From: Kingdonia uniflora
Lineage: Eukaryota; Streptophyta; Magnoliopsida; Ranunculales; Circaeasteraceae
DNA length: 64,000 bases
NCBI GenBank assembly: GCA_014058105.1
Contig: JACGCM010001692.1
Location: 310,001 to 374,000, forward strand
Reading direction: 5' to 3'
Position 1 is the first letter of the stretch; every line of letters starts with the position of its first letter. Positions 44,152 through 56,099 of this stretch are shown one piece after another. A program made the position numbers and the translations under genes. Below the pieces are notes generated by a model. The model was given only the letters and a program-made list of their open reading frames with translations. It ran no database searches and was not told the DNA's origin.

Positions 44152-45553
44152 AAAGTTTGCTAGTCCTCGAGCACAGAAAAGAATAAAAGCATAACTCTTT
44201 CGTGGTTAAGACGATTGCATTTAGCGTATGCAACATGCCGTTAAACCTATAGGTTACCCATATAGGACGTGTTTTGTCTCGTGAGGGTTTACAGTGAGTA
44301 TACCCACAAAAGTCAATAAGGGCATTATAGTAGTTTAGATACTCATTAGGTCATTTCAACTAACTTATTGATATATGATAATGGTAAAAACATTAAGAAG
44401 GTAAACACCTTAAAATTTAATTCTTTCACATATATATAATTAGAGAACTTGGAGAATTATTCAAAACTAGAGATACTACCCAATACTTAAATGAGATTTT
44501 ACATATTTTTCTTATATCCTCAAGTGTTGTGAAAATAGTTACTCTACGTACAACTTTATTTAAAGGCTTTTGAGTCAATATCCAGTCATTTTGTATTTCG
44601 TGAAACAAATCCAGCGATCAGTTTGACAAGTGTCATAGTCAATTTGAATCCTACTATTGATTTTTAGGGAATAACTATAAGCTTTTTTATTTTGGTACTT
44701 GTTTCTTTAGTGAAGCCTCCATAATATGAGTCGTTGGTCGACAATCCCAGCCAGTTAGTTGGCTTAGGTTGCCGGGGTTTGGTGCCCCTTCGTGACCTAG
44801 GCTCTGGATTCTCATAAGTAAACTTTATTTCATGCTCCTTTCACATAGTTCATGACTATACTCAAGATTGGTGATAATTCTTCCTTTTTCAGTTCTAATC
44901 ATGCGAGTATGCTTTGCATCGTGAAAGTTTTTAGAGCTATTTTGGCTTATAGAAATCCTTATTATATTACTTCAGGATCGAACTTATTCTTTAGGCAGTT
45001 ATTTCCCTTGTAGTAGATCATTCCTACCTCAAATACTAGATTCCATTTGATTCTTCAATATTCTAGCAAAAGTAATAAATACAATACTATCGTGAAGTAC
45101 ATTTGTTTTGAGAAATATCAGTCAACATGAAATTTTCTCTAATTAAAGGGTAGTGCATCTAGCTTAAGATAATGTTCCCAAATTTTCTAAGCATATATTT
45201 GATAAAAAATTTAACTTCACGGTTTTTACGACCAAAATATTTAGACCATATCAAATACTTATCAGCTTGCAGAAACTTACTAAAGAGTCTCATAAATTAC
45301 CATAATGACCTATCTTTTTTCTAAAAAAGTAAAAAATGTGAACGATTTTTCCCCACCCCCAAACTAGAAAGAAGCATTGTCCCCAATATTTGAAAACATA
45401 CCTTAAAAGAAGGGAAAAATATCAGAACATAGTACCTGATATAACATGGGTCGCCTCCCAGATAGTACTAAGTTTATTGTCTTCAGCCAGACAAAATGAG
45501 GAACCCCCAAACTTAGTAAAAGTTGGGTGAAAAGGATATGAATGTCACTCCTC
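44152..45553 (-). other. Non-coding tail of element D
   Basis: About 1.4 kb between pol and 3' LTR. It corresponds to 22206-23611 of element C (shared GGTACTATGTT and GACAATAAACTTAGTACTATC-type phrases). Athila elements often carry an env-like ORF here; none is readable. Confidence 0.65.
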
Positions 45554-46990
45554 TTAAACTGGGTCCAGAAGCTTCAAGTCTTCATTGGTGAGGCTAAAAT
45601 GTTCATAATAAGGCTTAAACCTTTTCCCGTTCACTTTTTGGATTTTGCCAGTACTCGGTTCATCAACCTCAACCGCCCCATGTGGATATACCGTTTTAAC
45701 AATAAGAGGCCCGGTCCATCGTGATCGTAGTTTGCCAGGAAATAAATGCAACCTAGAAGAGTACAACAATACTTTTTGGTTTGGTTCAAATGATTTTCGC
45801 AAAATGTTTTTGTCGTGAAACACTTTCATGCGCTCCTTGTAAGTCCTTGCCGAATGGTATGCATCATTCCGTAGTTCTTCTAACTCATTGAGTTGAAGCT
45901 TGCGATGCAAACCGGCCTTCACAATGTCAAAGTTCAAGGCCTTTATTACCTAATATGCTCGGTGTTCTAATTCAATTGGAAGGTAACAAGCCTTTCCATA
46001 GACTAGTCGGTAAGGGGACATTCCAATAGGTGTCTTAAAAGCAGTACGATAAGCCCAAAGAACATCATTTAGTCGAGTTGGCCAATCTTTATGGTTTGGT
46101 CTTTTCATTTTTTAAAGAATATTCTTGATTTTACGATTAGAAACCTCCACTTGCCCACTAGTCTACGAATGGTATGGTGTAGCAACCTTGTGTCTTACTC
46201 CAAATTTTTTCATTAAGTTCGCAAACATTCGACTGTTAAAATGTGATCCCCCATCACTAATTATTACCCTCGGCGTACCAAAATGAGAAAAAATATTCTC
46301 TTTAATAAATTCAATAACAAAACTATCATTGGTCCTGGTAAGAATAGCTTCAACCCACTTAGTCACATAGTCAACGGCTAAAAGGATGTACATGAACCCA
46401 AAAGATGGGGTGAAGGTACTCATAAAGTCTATGCCCCAAACATCAAATGGTTTAACGATCAAGATTGGGTTTAGTGGCATCATATTCCTACGGGACAAGG
46501 CTCTCATTCTCTGACATCTATCACAAGCCTTGCAAAATTCGTGAGCATCACGAAATAAGGTAGGCCAATAAAATCTACACTGTAAAATTTTTGCAGAGGT
46601 CTTTTTGGAGCTGAAGTGACCACCACAAGCTTGAGAGTGACAAAATTCTATGACTTTGGTATGCTCAGAATCTGGGACACATCTCCTAATGATTTGATCA
46701 GAACAATATTTGAACAGGTACGGGTCATCCCAGAAGAAGTGTCGGGCCTCACTAAGAAATTTATTCTTATCTGGCTTGGTCCAAAAACTAGGAAGGTGCC
46801 CTGTGGCAAGATAATTCACTATCTCTACAAACCATAGTACAGAAGACATAAAGTGAATGGGCATGAGTTGCTCGTCAGGAAAGGACTCATGAATAGGTAA
46901 CGACTTATCTAAAGAATCATTGTCTATTCGAGAAAGGTGGTCAGCTACCACATTCTCGACACCTTTTTTTATCCCGAATCTCAATATCAA
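45554..46990 (-). pseudogene. Integrase, Athila element D
   Basis: ENVVADHLSRIDN tether, zinc-finger residues (FCHSQACGGHFSS, CDRCQRMRAL), then the core: VWGIDFMSTFTPSFG (first Asp), VIISDGGSHFNSRMF (second Asp) and, after a TAG at 46163-46165, TSGQVEVSNRKI with the catalytic Glu. The TAG stands for the Gln of the conserved PQTSG motif. The C-terminal domain 45554-45937 ([20 protein letters not shown] to [17 protein letters not shown]) is a 127-codon open frame. All catalytic residues are present. A second interruption lies in the 45940-46110 segment. Confidence 0.85.
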
Positions 46991-48155
46991 ACTCCTGAAG
47001 TTATAATATCCATCGGATTAAGCGTTGTTTGGTGTCCTTCTTGGTAAGAAGGTGTTTGATAGCAACATGATCCGTATAGACTATTACTTTAAAACCTATG
47101 AGATAAGAATGAAATTTTTCTAGAGCAAAGAATATCGCTAGAAGTTCTTTCTCTGTGGTTGTGTAATTGAGTTGTACATCATTAAGAGTTTTACTAGCAT
47201 AATGTATTGCACGCGGAAGGTTATCAATGTGTTGTGCCAAAACTGTACCAATGGCATAGTCAGATGCATCACACATCAACTCGGAAGGTTCGTTCCAATT
47301 TGGAGGTTGGATGATGGGTGATGATGTTAGACGTGTTCGGAGATTCTCAAAAGCTTTAAGATATGAATCATTGAATAAAAAGGTGGTGTCCTTGGCGAGG
47401 AGATTGCTGAGGGTTCTAGCAATTTTGCTAAACTCAGGAACAAAACGTCGATAAAATTCTGCATGCCCCAAGAGTGAACGAACATCCTTGACTGTTCGTG
47501 GGGGTGGGAGACTAGATATGACACTGATTTTGGCTTTATCTACTTCGATACCCTTTGCTGATATGACATGTCCTAATACTATGCCTTTTTTCACCATGAA
47601 GTAACATTTTTCCCAATTTAGAACAAGATTTTTCTGTTGACACTTAGCAAGAACAATAGATAAGTGGTGGAGACATTGGTCAAACGAATCTCTGAAGAGG
47701 GAGAAGTCATCCATGAAAACCTCATGGAAGCGCTCAGCCATGTCAGAGCAAATGCTCAACATACATCGCTGAAATGTTGCTGGAGCTTTGCATAACCCAA
47801 ATGGCATGCGGCGATAGACAAAGGTTCCAAAAGGACAAGTAAACGTGGTTTTCTCTTCGTCCTCTAGAGTGATGGGTATTTGATTGTACCGAGAATACCC
47901 ATCAAGAAAACAATAGTATTCATGACCGGCGAGACGTTCAAGTATTTGATCCATGAATGGTAAGGGAAAATAATCTTTTTGTGTGATCGAATTGAGTTTT
48001 TTATAATCTATACACACTCGCCACCCTGTGGTCATACGAGTGGGGAAAAGATCATTGTGATCATTCTTCACAACAGTGATTCCAGATATTTTAGGAACAA
48101 CATGAATTGGGCTTACCCATGGGCTGTCAGAAATCGGAAATGATCCCAGCGTCAA
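46991..48155 (-). pseudogene. Reverse transcriptase and RNase H, Athila element D
   Basis: A 384-codon open frame with the complete RT palm and RNase [64 protein letters not shown] and [12 protein letters not shown] (FMDD at 47706-47717). RNase H follows: [51 protein letters not shown]. The reading ends in RWIL and a TAA at 46998-47000; a few codons later a run of seven A shifts the frame into integrase. Best preserved pol in the window. It overlaps the protease-RT linker frame at its start. Confidence 0.9.
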
Positions 48156-48800
48156 GCTGCTTCAAAATTTCTTTTCTCACAACCTCAGCCATAGTTGGGT
48201 TAAGCCTTCGTTGTCCTTCTCTGGACTTCTTAGCATTATCCTCGAGTTTTATCTTGTGCATGCATACAGACGGACTAATACCCTTAATATCTGAAATATT
48301 CCATCCAAGAGCTTTTGTGTTTCCCTTTAATACACGCATTAATTTCTCTTCATTCTCAGGTTCAAGGTCGGATGCAATGATAGCAGGAAGAGTCTCATTA
48401 GGACCTAGGTAGACATATTTGAGATTTTCAGGGAGAGGTTTAAGTTCTAACCTAACGGGCACTTCTTCCGCTTCTAGAACAGTATCCTTGACTTTTAGTA
48501 TTTTAACATTATAATTGTTTTCCACAATAAGAACAGAATCCAACAAGGCATTGACCTCATTGATAAGGTCATCAACATCTAAATTATCTCCAAAATGTGC
48601 AAGACAAGCTTCTAACGGGTCCCTAGGATTGGAACTATGAAATGTACTGTTTACAACGGTACCAAGCATGTTACACTCATCGAGTTCATTTTCAAACGGA
48701 GTATAAGTTGCATTGAAGTTATTTAGATCGATGGTCTTATTCCCATAAGTCAACTTCATAGCTCCGTTACGGCAATTGATCAATGCATTAGCAATGGCCT
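48127..48800 (-). pseudogene. Protease end and RT N-terminal linker, Athila element D
   Basis: A 218-codon open frame homologous to the stretches at 11804 and 12405 of element C (TYGNKTIDLNNFNATYTPFE, DECNMLGTVVNSTFHSSNPR, LDVDDLINEVNALLDS). It ends in [21 protein letters not shown], the RT N-terminus. On the upstream side homology fades at about 48800 (PF-stop-AIANALIN). The catalytic protease core is missing. Confidence 0.8.
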
Positions 48801-49006
48801 AAAAAGGCCGCCCCGCAGGTACTTTCTTCTACCGCACCCTCCTGCGAAGCGGTCAATTTTTGTTCATGTGCCAGATGCTTGTGCACTTTTAAATTCTAAA
48901 CTTTAGATAAAGTGCAAACAAAAAGTGGGTTCATCACCCGCGTGTGGCACCGCATACTAGGACCCCGGGAGGTCACGACCCGGTTTAACATTTTACAGAA
49001 CAGGAC
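48801..49006. other. Filler sequence replacing gag, primer-binding site and 5' LTR end of element D
   Basis: About 200 bp with higher GC than its surroundings (GCCGCCCCGCAGG, CACCCGCGTGTGG, GGACCCCGGGAGG) between truncated pol and truncated LTR. It does not match other parts of the window that I could recognise. It looks like inserted filler DNA at a deletion junction, or a fragment of another repeat. Confidence 0.5.
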
Positions 49007-49457
49007 ATTGACTTTAAATGAAATGCTCCAAATGCTTACAAGACTTGTACCAACTTACTCCAATAATGCTCTCTTGCACTCTACAAGAATGATTATCACA
49101 AAATTGGATAATCTTATGAGCTCACCACCTCTCCTTTTATAGATGAAAGAGAGGGATCTTACATTTAATATTAGATTTATAACCCATTCCATGAATGTAC
49201 ATAAATTTGTAGCCTCCAAGAGTTATCCTCCAAAATTGTAACCTCCCCATGTGGGACCCTTGTGTTTGACAAATCTACATCCTTCTCCAACAGTTCATCC
49301 TTTAAGCTATACATCCCGGTATTTGCACATATTTGGTAAATGAGCTCCATGTGACCTGAAATATAAAAATTAGTTTTATAAGTCATGTTTAATAATAAAA
49401 TTAAGAATAATAAACATTAAGTCATAGGGGAATAGTGGTCATTTTATGTGTCCATCA
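49007..49457 (-). repeat. 5' LTR of element D, truncated
   Basis: Homologous to 43682-44136; ends TGTGTCCATCA on the plus strand. Minus-strand TATA box at 49131-49142 (CTATAAAAGGAG). The left part, toward the primer-binding site, is missing. Confidence 0.8.
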
Positions 49458-52440
49458 GTAATTATGTGTAAAAAAAGTCTTGTTTATCGTCACCATTGAT
49501 ACAAAGAACTTTCCCTAGTAATTCAGCACATCTGTCTATAAAGTAACTCGCAATAGTCTGTTTGACGAATGATACTGACATTTAGGATGTTAGAGTATTC
49601 AAATCAGTCCAATTAATTGGATGACACCGACATTTAGGACGCTGGCATTAGGATATAAATTTTATAGCAAAACCTCCAAGTTATTTTGCCCATGTTCAGA
49701 CCATTTGATTCTTCTTATATGCCCAATTTGAGGACCTGAATACAGAAACACATATGAAATACCTCAGCATTAGCGCTATGAGCAATGATTATAATCTATA
49801 ACACAAATATTAGTTGAATTAACCAAATTACATACATTTACTCCTTAGGTTCAGTTAAAAACAATTATTCAAAACCTACCATTATTTTGAATCATAATAC
49901 CACATTTCCTTTATCTTCAGTCATCGCCATATGAAAACCTTGCTATAAAAGAAAAGAATAGAATATAGAACAAATTAAAAGAAAGCAACTTAAATCCAAC
50001 ATATAAAGTTCAATTAAAGGGTTAGGGAATCATTGTTATAACATCTTCAAAAAGTGTCAATTAATCAACCAAAAATAGCAACCTAATAAATTCACTATAG
50101 GCATAAATAGTTGTTAAACAACGATCATCATTTTCATCGAGCCAAAAAGATTGTATTAATTCAAAGCTACATTTGATATAATCCTGATTAGTGAAAATGA
50201 TAATTTCAATTCCAATTACCAACTAAACGAAAAAATTATTTTCCTGAATCCAAAGTAGGAACCATAAATCTTATCAAAAATCATCTACAATCCTTAAGAA
50301 ATATGAAGTAAGAGTAATGCTTAAATCGTTATCGACCAATGACCATCCCATCACACACTAACATTTCCCATAATCCAACAGTAACCCTCGTCACAACACT
50401 CGATAGTCCATATCTGTAGAGTAAGTTGCGGCATCACATATAATTTGAGAGAGAAAAAAAAGAGACTAAAAGAGATGTATATGTTAGGAGAAGCCTCTAG
50501 AGAGGGTGAAGAAGTAGAAGAGCCATAGAAGTGAGGAAATAAAAGATATGGCAACCAATTGAGAGATGTACATAGAATCAGTCTAAACAAATCTTAAATT
50601 AAAATTAATCCAATGACAAAGGATACAGAGCATAGTAAGAGAGTCAAAGAAGTACCTGGATAGAAAAGCAAGAGAGAAAGGGAGAATCTACATTATGACA
50701 TTGTAATCACGTTCTTCAAACTAACTTGCAAGTTTATTGATCTTGTCAAAAAAATTGGATCCAAAATATGAACCCAGGTTTAAAAGATTGAGTCAAAACC
50801 TTTTCTAGCAAAACCATAATACCCCACCTATTAAACAATTCCTCATCACAAGGATTAATTAGAACCCTTGATTCCCAAACCCATAATCACTGAATTAGAC
50901 CATATACTTAACATGGTTAGAGATAAATGCAAGAGCGGAATCAATCGAGACGAAAGGAGTAAAGTTAATCTGGAAAGGGAGAAAGAGAAAGAACACAAGG
51001 ATAATAGATAAGTTGGAGGTATGGAAAGACGTGGCTAGTTTAGTGAGTTTGTAAATTAAGTTTACATGTTTGACACATGGCAGAAGTTATACGAAACTCC
51101 TCTCAAAACTTCTGGAAGGCTAAAACTCATCTCAACCCTTCATTATCTATTTATACCTCGAGAAAAATAGTGATTAGAGTTTGTCTTGAAACAAGTACCC
51201 TAGAATATAATATAGATAAGACTTATATGATTATTTCATGATTTTTAGGTTATACATGAATAAATGTGCAATTTGTAAGAAAGAGCCAAATTTTAGAGTA
51301 GTATTGGAGATCTTATTCTAAATGCTAGCCTTCAAGCTATTTACAAGAGTTATTGATGGAGATGCTCCATAGAATTACAATGAATTTGGAGCAAAAGAGG
51401 AGAACAAATTTCCAAATCCAGAAAAACATTTTTTTAGGCCAAAATAGTAGCTGACAAAAATTGGGAAGCATACGAACTTAAATTCTGATTGGGCTGAAAC
51501 TTTTTGAAAATTTAAGAAACTCATTGATTTATTTAAGAAAAATATTTCATAATTTTCTTGAATGCATATTTTTGGGAATAAAATTGGAAAGTTGGTGATA
51601 ACTAGCAGATTTTCGGCTTTCCAATTTAGATGTAGGGTTTCAGATTCTTAGGATCTATAAATAAGAGTCTATACCTTTCTCTACGTAAAACTTCTTAGAG
51701 AGACAACTGATTTTATAGCAGAACAGCAGATTGAAGAATTGAAGGATTGAAGAAGATCTTTGGTAAATTATTCTCTTCTATCTTGTCTCAATATTAAGAA
51801 CGTGAGTAGCTAAATATCTTGCTAGGGTGAGGATGGAACCGCCATTAATCTATGTTTGACATATAATGATGTTATAGTAGAATTTTTCCCTATTATTCTT
51901 AATTATATGATCTCCTCTCTATATAAGTTATAATTGATGTATTATTATTCTATAATCCCCTAAATTTGTGATATAGATTAAGTTTTATGGAACTATGAAT
52001 AATATAGTTGATCATATTTGAAATACTAAAATCATTAATGCTAAGTTGTTTTAGAATATTACGTAGATAAACAAATTATATTTAACAATGTTTAATAGTT
52101 CTTATTTTCAATGAATGTCTTAATTCACATAGTATGTTTTGATTAGTACATACCAATAAAAAAGGAGATCTAATTTGACGTACGGTCGTTAAAAGTATTC
52201 ATCTTAAATTGGGAAATTTACTACTTAATTATTTATGTTGATATGTATTATGGCGGGGAAATCTAATCTTTGGTTTCTACAAATTCGGTAAATCCTATTT
52301 TTCTTGTGTTTTAAGTTTAATAATTTTGTTTTGTTCAAGTATTTTCATTAGAGAATACAGGATTTAAAGTAAATTTTAGTTTGGATCATAATAGAGGACA
52401 ACAATTCTTAATTTTTTACCCTTTTTTTTTACAAAGATCC
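49458..52440. other. AT-rich DNA, probably transposon interior; no recognised gene
   Basis: No domain in any frame. Near 49575-49655 two direct repeats (GA.TGATACTGACATTTAGGATG and GGATGACACCGACATTTAGGACG) look like subterminal repeats of a DNA transposon. The rest is ordinary AT-rich sequence with short chance frames. It may belong to the CACTA element that ends at 53811. Confidence 0.35.
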
Positions 52441-52483
52441 CTGTATTTAAACTAGTGTTCCTAAATCTTGGATTGTTTTTCAG

Positions 52484-52738
52484 TACGTACTATTCCTCAT
52501 CATGAAAGACTTTGCATTGCTATCTTTGGGCATTCAATACCTTACCAACCTCAAATCACTCAGCTTAAGTGATTTACCCAAGGAAATTGAGACAAGTCTT
52601 GCCCATGATGCAGGCCAATATTATCAGATAGTATGGCACATACCAGAAGTAATTTTTAGCTATGGGATATGGGTTGAAAACCAAATATATACAACCATGA
52701 CAAGTGGCCAGGCGAGTCTCCTACTTGGTTCGAATTAG
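52484..52738 (+). pseudogene. C-terminal fragment of a CC-NB-LRR disease-resistance gene
   Basis: Open from the splice-acceptor-like TTGTTTTTCAG (ends 52483) to TAG at 52736. It reads FALLSLGIQYLTNLKSLSLS, then DLPKEIETSLA and GQYYQIVWHIPEVIF. The order L..LTNL..L.L.D(M/L)PKE, a Gly-Gln-Asp/Tyr-Tyr segment and HIP is the signature of the last LRR and the C-terminus of RPM1-like CC-NB-LRR proteins. The last about 30 residues match nothing I know. Coiled-coil, NB-ARC and most LRRs are absent, so this is a fragment, probably carried by the transposon that ends at 53811, or a host gene ruin. Confidence 0.55.
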
Positions 52739-53088
52739 TCATCTTATTCATTTTCTTGTATTAATAATACTTGTTTCCTTGTTCTTTTTATAATTGTATA
52801 AATATTTATGGAGGAGAATCATGAGGAGATGTACCAGATTCCCACAATTTCAAATGGGAGCTTGGTGAGTGTCTTTTAATTAACCTATAGGGAGTCTTTT
52901 CACCAATCAAGAAAGAAGAGACATGGTAGCACAGCATGTTGCCGCAAATGTACCAGATTACATGACTTCATCTTCTCCATGATATGCATATCTAACTAAA
53001 TAATATTACTTTAACCTATTAAGTATTTAACCAAGTTGTTATAGTTTGTAACTTACAATCATTATATACTTGCTTTGTTTTCTTTCAG

Positions 53089-53243
53089 GGGAGCGTGCTA
53101 CTTCTTTTTTTGAGCACTCAATACTCGTCGTCGCCTTCAAATTCACTCAAAATCATTCTCAAGAGGAGACATCGCTTGCTGAAGTGAGGTGTAAGAGGAT
53201 TGATGCTTTTCTTGTAGATCCTTGGTACTCTAACTTGGGATAA
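53089..53243 (+). other. Exon-like open stretch, unknown protein
   Basis: A splice-acceptor-like TTTTCTTTCAG is followed by 50 open codons (ERATSFFEHSILVVAF to RIDAFLVDPWYSNLG) ending in TAA at 53241-53243. It has no start codon of its own. It lies 350 bp after the CC-NB-LRR fragment on the same strand, so it could be a following exon of the same captured gene. I do not recognise the family. Confidence 0.3.
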
Positions 53244-53439
53244 AAGTCACAGTACAAATATCTAGCTCTGTAATTCAATTAATGATGTGATTGAGTTCGA
53301 ACACATTGTATTTAATGAAGGTAATAAAATTTAGTCAAATATTTTTCCTTTTTGCATAATATGGTTGTGGTCTTGTAAAGTAGAGGGCGGGGTAGGGGAT
53401 AGGCAATATTTGTTTTTTAATTTTTATTTTATATTTTTT

Positions 53440-53811
53440 AAATTTTTTGAGGTATTGACGTCATTGTGAAAATGTTATTGTTGATGTATCAAAATCCTAC
53501 CACGTCACTTCAAATATGACGTTAAAAGATTTTAACTACGTCATTTTTTAATGACGTTATTTAGTGACGTCAATAGAATACACTAGTCGGCCGATCACCG
53601 GAATTGGGCATTAGCAGCGTCATTTTTAGAAACCCTTTATACATCACTTAATAAATGACGTTAATATCTACCTTTCGTCGTCATTTATTTAATAACATTG
53701 TTAGTCCCTACCTTTCCACATCATCACCTTCAACGTCAATTGTACAAATGACATTAAATTCATTTTACATTAATTTTTTAATGACGTGAAAACCTATATT
53801 TGTTGTAGTGC
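53440..53811. mobile_element. CACTA-type right end with TGACG-rich subterminal repeats
   Basis: The sequence ends TTTGTTGTAGTG at 53811, on the minus strand CACTACAACAAATATAGG, a standard CACTA terminus. The preceding 370 bp contain about ten copies of a (T)GACGTCA/T-type motif in both orientations (for example near 53457, 53504, 53517, 53539, 53553, 53567, 53655, 53743). To its right Tat element E starts in mid-RT, so this transposon inserted into E. Its left end is not found in the window. Confidence 0.65.
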
Positions 53812-54790
53812 ATCTACCTAGTAGTTACAGATACTTCTATCAGCTCGGTTCCTATTTGACTTGAAGAAAAAATGAAAAGCCAATCTACTTCATCAGTGAA
53901 ACCCTCACTTCAGTGGAAACTAGGTATTCTAAAATCGAGAGACACCTTCTAACTCTTGCTTACACAATTCACAAAAACTCAAGCATTACTTCAAAGCTTA
54001 CTTAGTCAAAGTCATGATGAACTGCCCACTACGACAAGTTTTGTCGCTGAATTACAAATCCAGGAGAGTCCAACAATGGTAAGCCAGTTTAGGAGAACAT
54101 GATATCAAGTTCAGACAATGACATTTAGAAAAGGGTTAGGCCGTTACCGATTTTCTTATGGATTATCCAGTGGAATATCCCGAGTGGGAGGAGTGTGACC
54201 TTGACCTTGCAGACAAAATTACAGAAGATCCACCCACCAATACATTTAACGAGTGAGCTGAATGGGTTACAAGGAAAGGGTGAAGACTTCTTACAGATGG
54301 TTCAGCAGGACCTATAATATCAGGAATTGAAATCATATTAATTACCCATTCCAATGACATAATCAAGATATCAATCCATTTGGAATTTGAGGCCTCCAAC
54401 AATGTCTCCGAATATGATGCTCTCGTTCATGGACTCGACCTCGCACTTGGGTTCAGCGTCCTAGAGCTCTCAGTCTACACATATTCTCTACTCATCATCC
54501 ACCATTACTTTAAGCAATACAAGAAGAATGGAAAGATGATCGAATATGCGGTACTCGTTGTAGATAGGATGAGCCAGTTTTCGAAAGCAACTCTCGATTA
54601 GCTTTCTTGAGAAAAAAAGTAGACACGATGATTACTTAGCTTATCTAGCTAGGGTCTTGAGTATAGAAGAAAGATAGTTTCAGATCGAAGTGATATCAAC
54701 CCCCAGTATTGATTGACATTCTGTATGCACGATCAACACTAGGGGCGATGAAGAGGAAGACGACGATTGGTGAAAGCCCTTTCTTGCCTT
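53812..54790 (+). pseudogene. RT-associated RNase H and archaeal-type RNase H, element E
   Basis: Broken frames contain the end of the RT-associated RNase H (YFISETLTSVETRYSKIE near 53900, then a QQWSVSLGEHDIKF-like segment near 54080-54115), then the aRNase H: LEFEASNNVSEYDALVHGLD (54380 on, with the Glu) and LSVYTYSLLIIHHYF, where Tyr replaces the catalytic Asp. It continues to RMSQFSKATLD. Inactive. Confidence 0.75.
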
Positions 54791-55957
54791 CCTTAGCACC
54801 GATAACGAATGGAAAGAGTGTCAACATTTGATCAAAAACTCAAAGCACTTCACAAATCAAAATAGCTTTTTATATCGCCGTTCAGTCACGGGGCCTTACC
54901 TCAAGTGTCTCTCTAGAAAGAAAGCTGAGGAAATGCTCAGAGATTTACATGAAGGGACTTGTGGCTCCCATGCCGCAGGTCGATCACTCGCTAATAGAGC
55001 AATTATACAAGGAGTACTCATACAAATATAATGCATGTCAATGACATAGACACATGATCTGCGCCCCTGCACTCGAAGTACATGCAAGCAAGGTATTCTG
55101 GCCATTCAAGCGGTAGGCACTCGATCTCGTCGAGAAATTTTCTAATACTCCAGTAACCGACGATACCTACTCGTAGCTACAGATTATTTTACGAAATGGG
55201 TAAAAGAAATTCTATTCTGTCAAACTAGAGAAGAAGAGGTTATCTCTTTTATCTAGGAGCACATCATTACTCAATTTGGATGCCCCTACCTAATTCATAT
55301 CGATAATGGGCCTCAATTCATTGGAGAAAAATTCATAGCTTTTCTCAAAAAACACAACATCATCCACTCACCATCCAATCCATACTGCCCTCAAGGTAGT
55401 GGCCAATTCAAAATCACCAACAAAACCATCGTGTATGAACTCAAGAAAAGGCTTTACTCATAGATTAAAGGAAACTAGATATGAGAGCTCCCTCATGTCT
55501 TATGGGCATACTGTACCACTCCGCGTCAATCTACCGGTTGTACCCCATTCTGACTTACTTATGGCACAAAAGACGCCATTCCAAGAGAATACCACCATCC
55601 AGTCAAAGATCACGAGCTTACCGATAAAGAAAATGAGTTCAAATTAGCTTACAACATGAATTGGATTGATAAAACTAGGGAACGTGCTATTGCCAATCTA
55701 GGTCAATATTATCATATGCTGGCCAGGTCATACAACAGAAGAGTCCAAACTGTACCTTTTAAATTGACGATCTTGTCCTTAGAGAAATTCTGCCATACAG
55801 AAATGAGGCACATACTGGGAAACTGGCAGAAAATTATAAGGGTCCATTCCTAATCACTGGTCTAACTTGTCTGGGATTATATTATCTCATCACTGAGCAT
55901 GGAATTAGAATCCCAACTCTGTGGAATACTAGGCGACTTAAACAGTACTATCGTTAA
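54791..55957 (+). pseudogene. Integrase, element E
   Basis: Spacer KNSKHFTNQNSFLYRRSVTG, then HEGTCGSHAAGRSLANRAI (zinc-finger His region, 54950-55000). Core near 55100-55420: ALDLVEKFSNTP with the first Asp, HIDNGPQFIGEKF with the second, and PQGSGQFKITNKT, in which the position of the catalytic Glu, 36 residues after the second Asp, is Lys (55410-55412). The preceding Gln codon (CAA, 55392-55394) is intact here. The C-terminal part reads RERAIANLGQYYHMLARSYN and finishes LWNTRRLKQYYR at 55957. Frames change several times. Confidence 0.8.
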
Positions 55958-56099
55958 GTCCATTACTTCTCTACATCAAAATTATCATTCTTTCCATTCC
56001 AAAAATAAGATTTCATCTCCATACAATGTACATTCTATTCAATTCTATGAAAACTCCCAAGTTTTTTCCCATATTACTCTCTGCTTACGTAGACAATAT

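Larger units (their letters stand above)
43682..49457 (-). mobile_element. Athila-clade retrotransposon D, gag deleted
   Basis: Same family as element C but on the minus strand and better preserved. Right to left: partial 5' LTR (49007-49457), unrelated filler (48801-49006), protease end and pol (48800-45554), non-coding tail, polypurine tract and 3' LTR (from 44136 leftward). The LTR copies match closely over 450 bp (both include CTCACCACCTCTCCTTTTATA). Gag, the protease core, primer-binding site and most of the 5' LTR are lost. Few stops: a relatively young insertion. GTAAT at 49458-49462 is a candidate target duplication, with no partner found. Confidence 0.8.
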
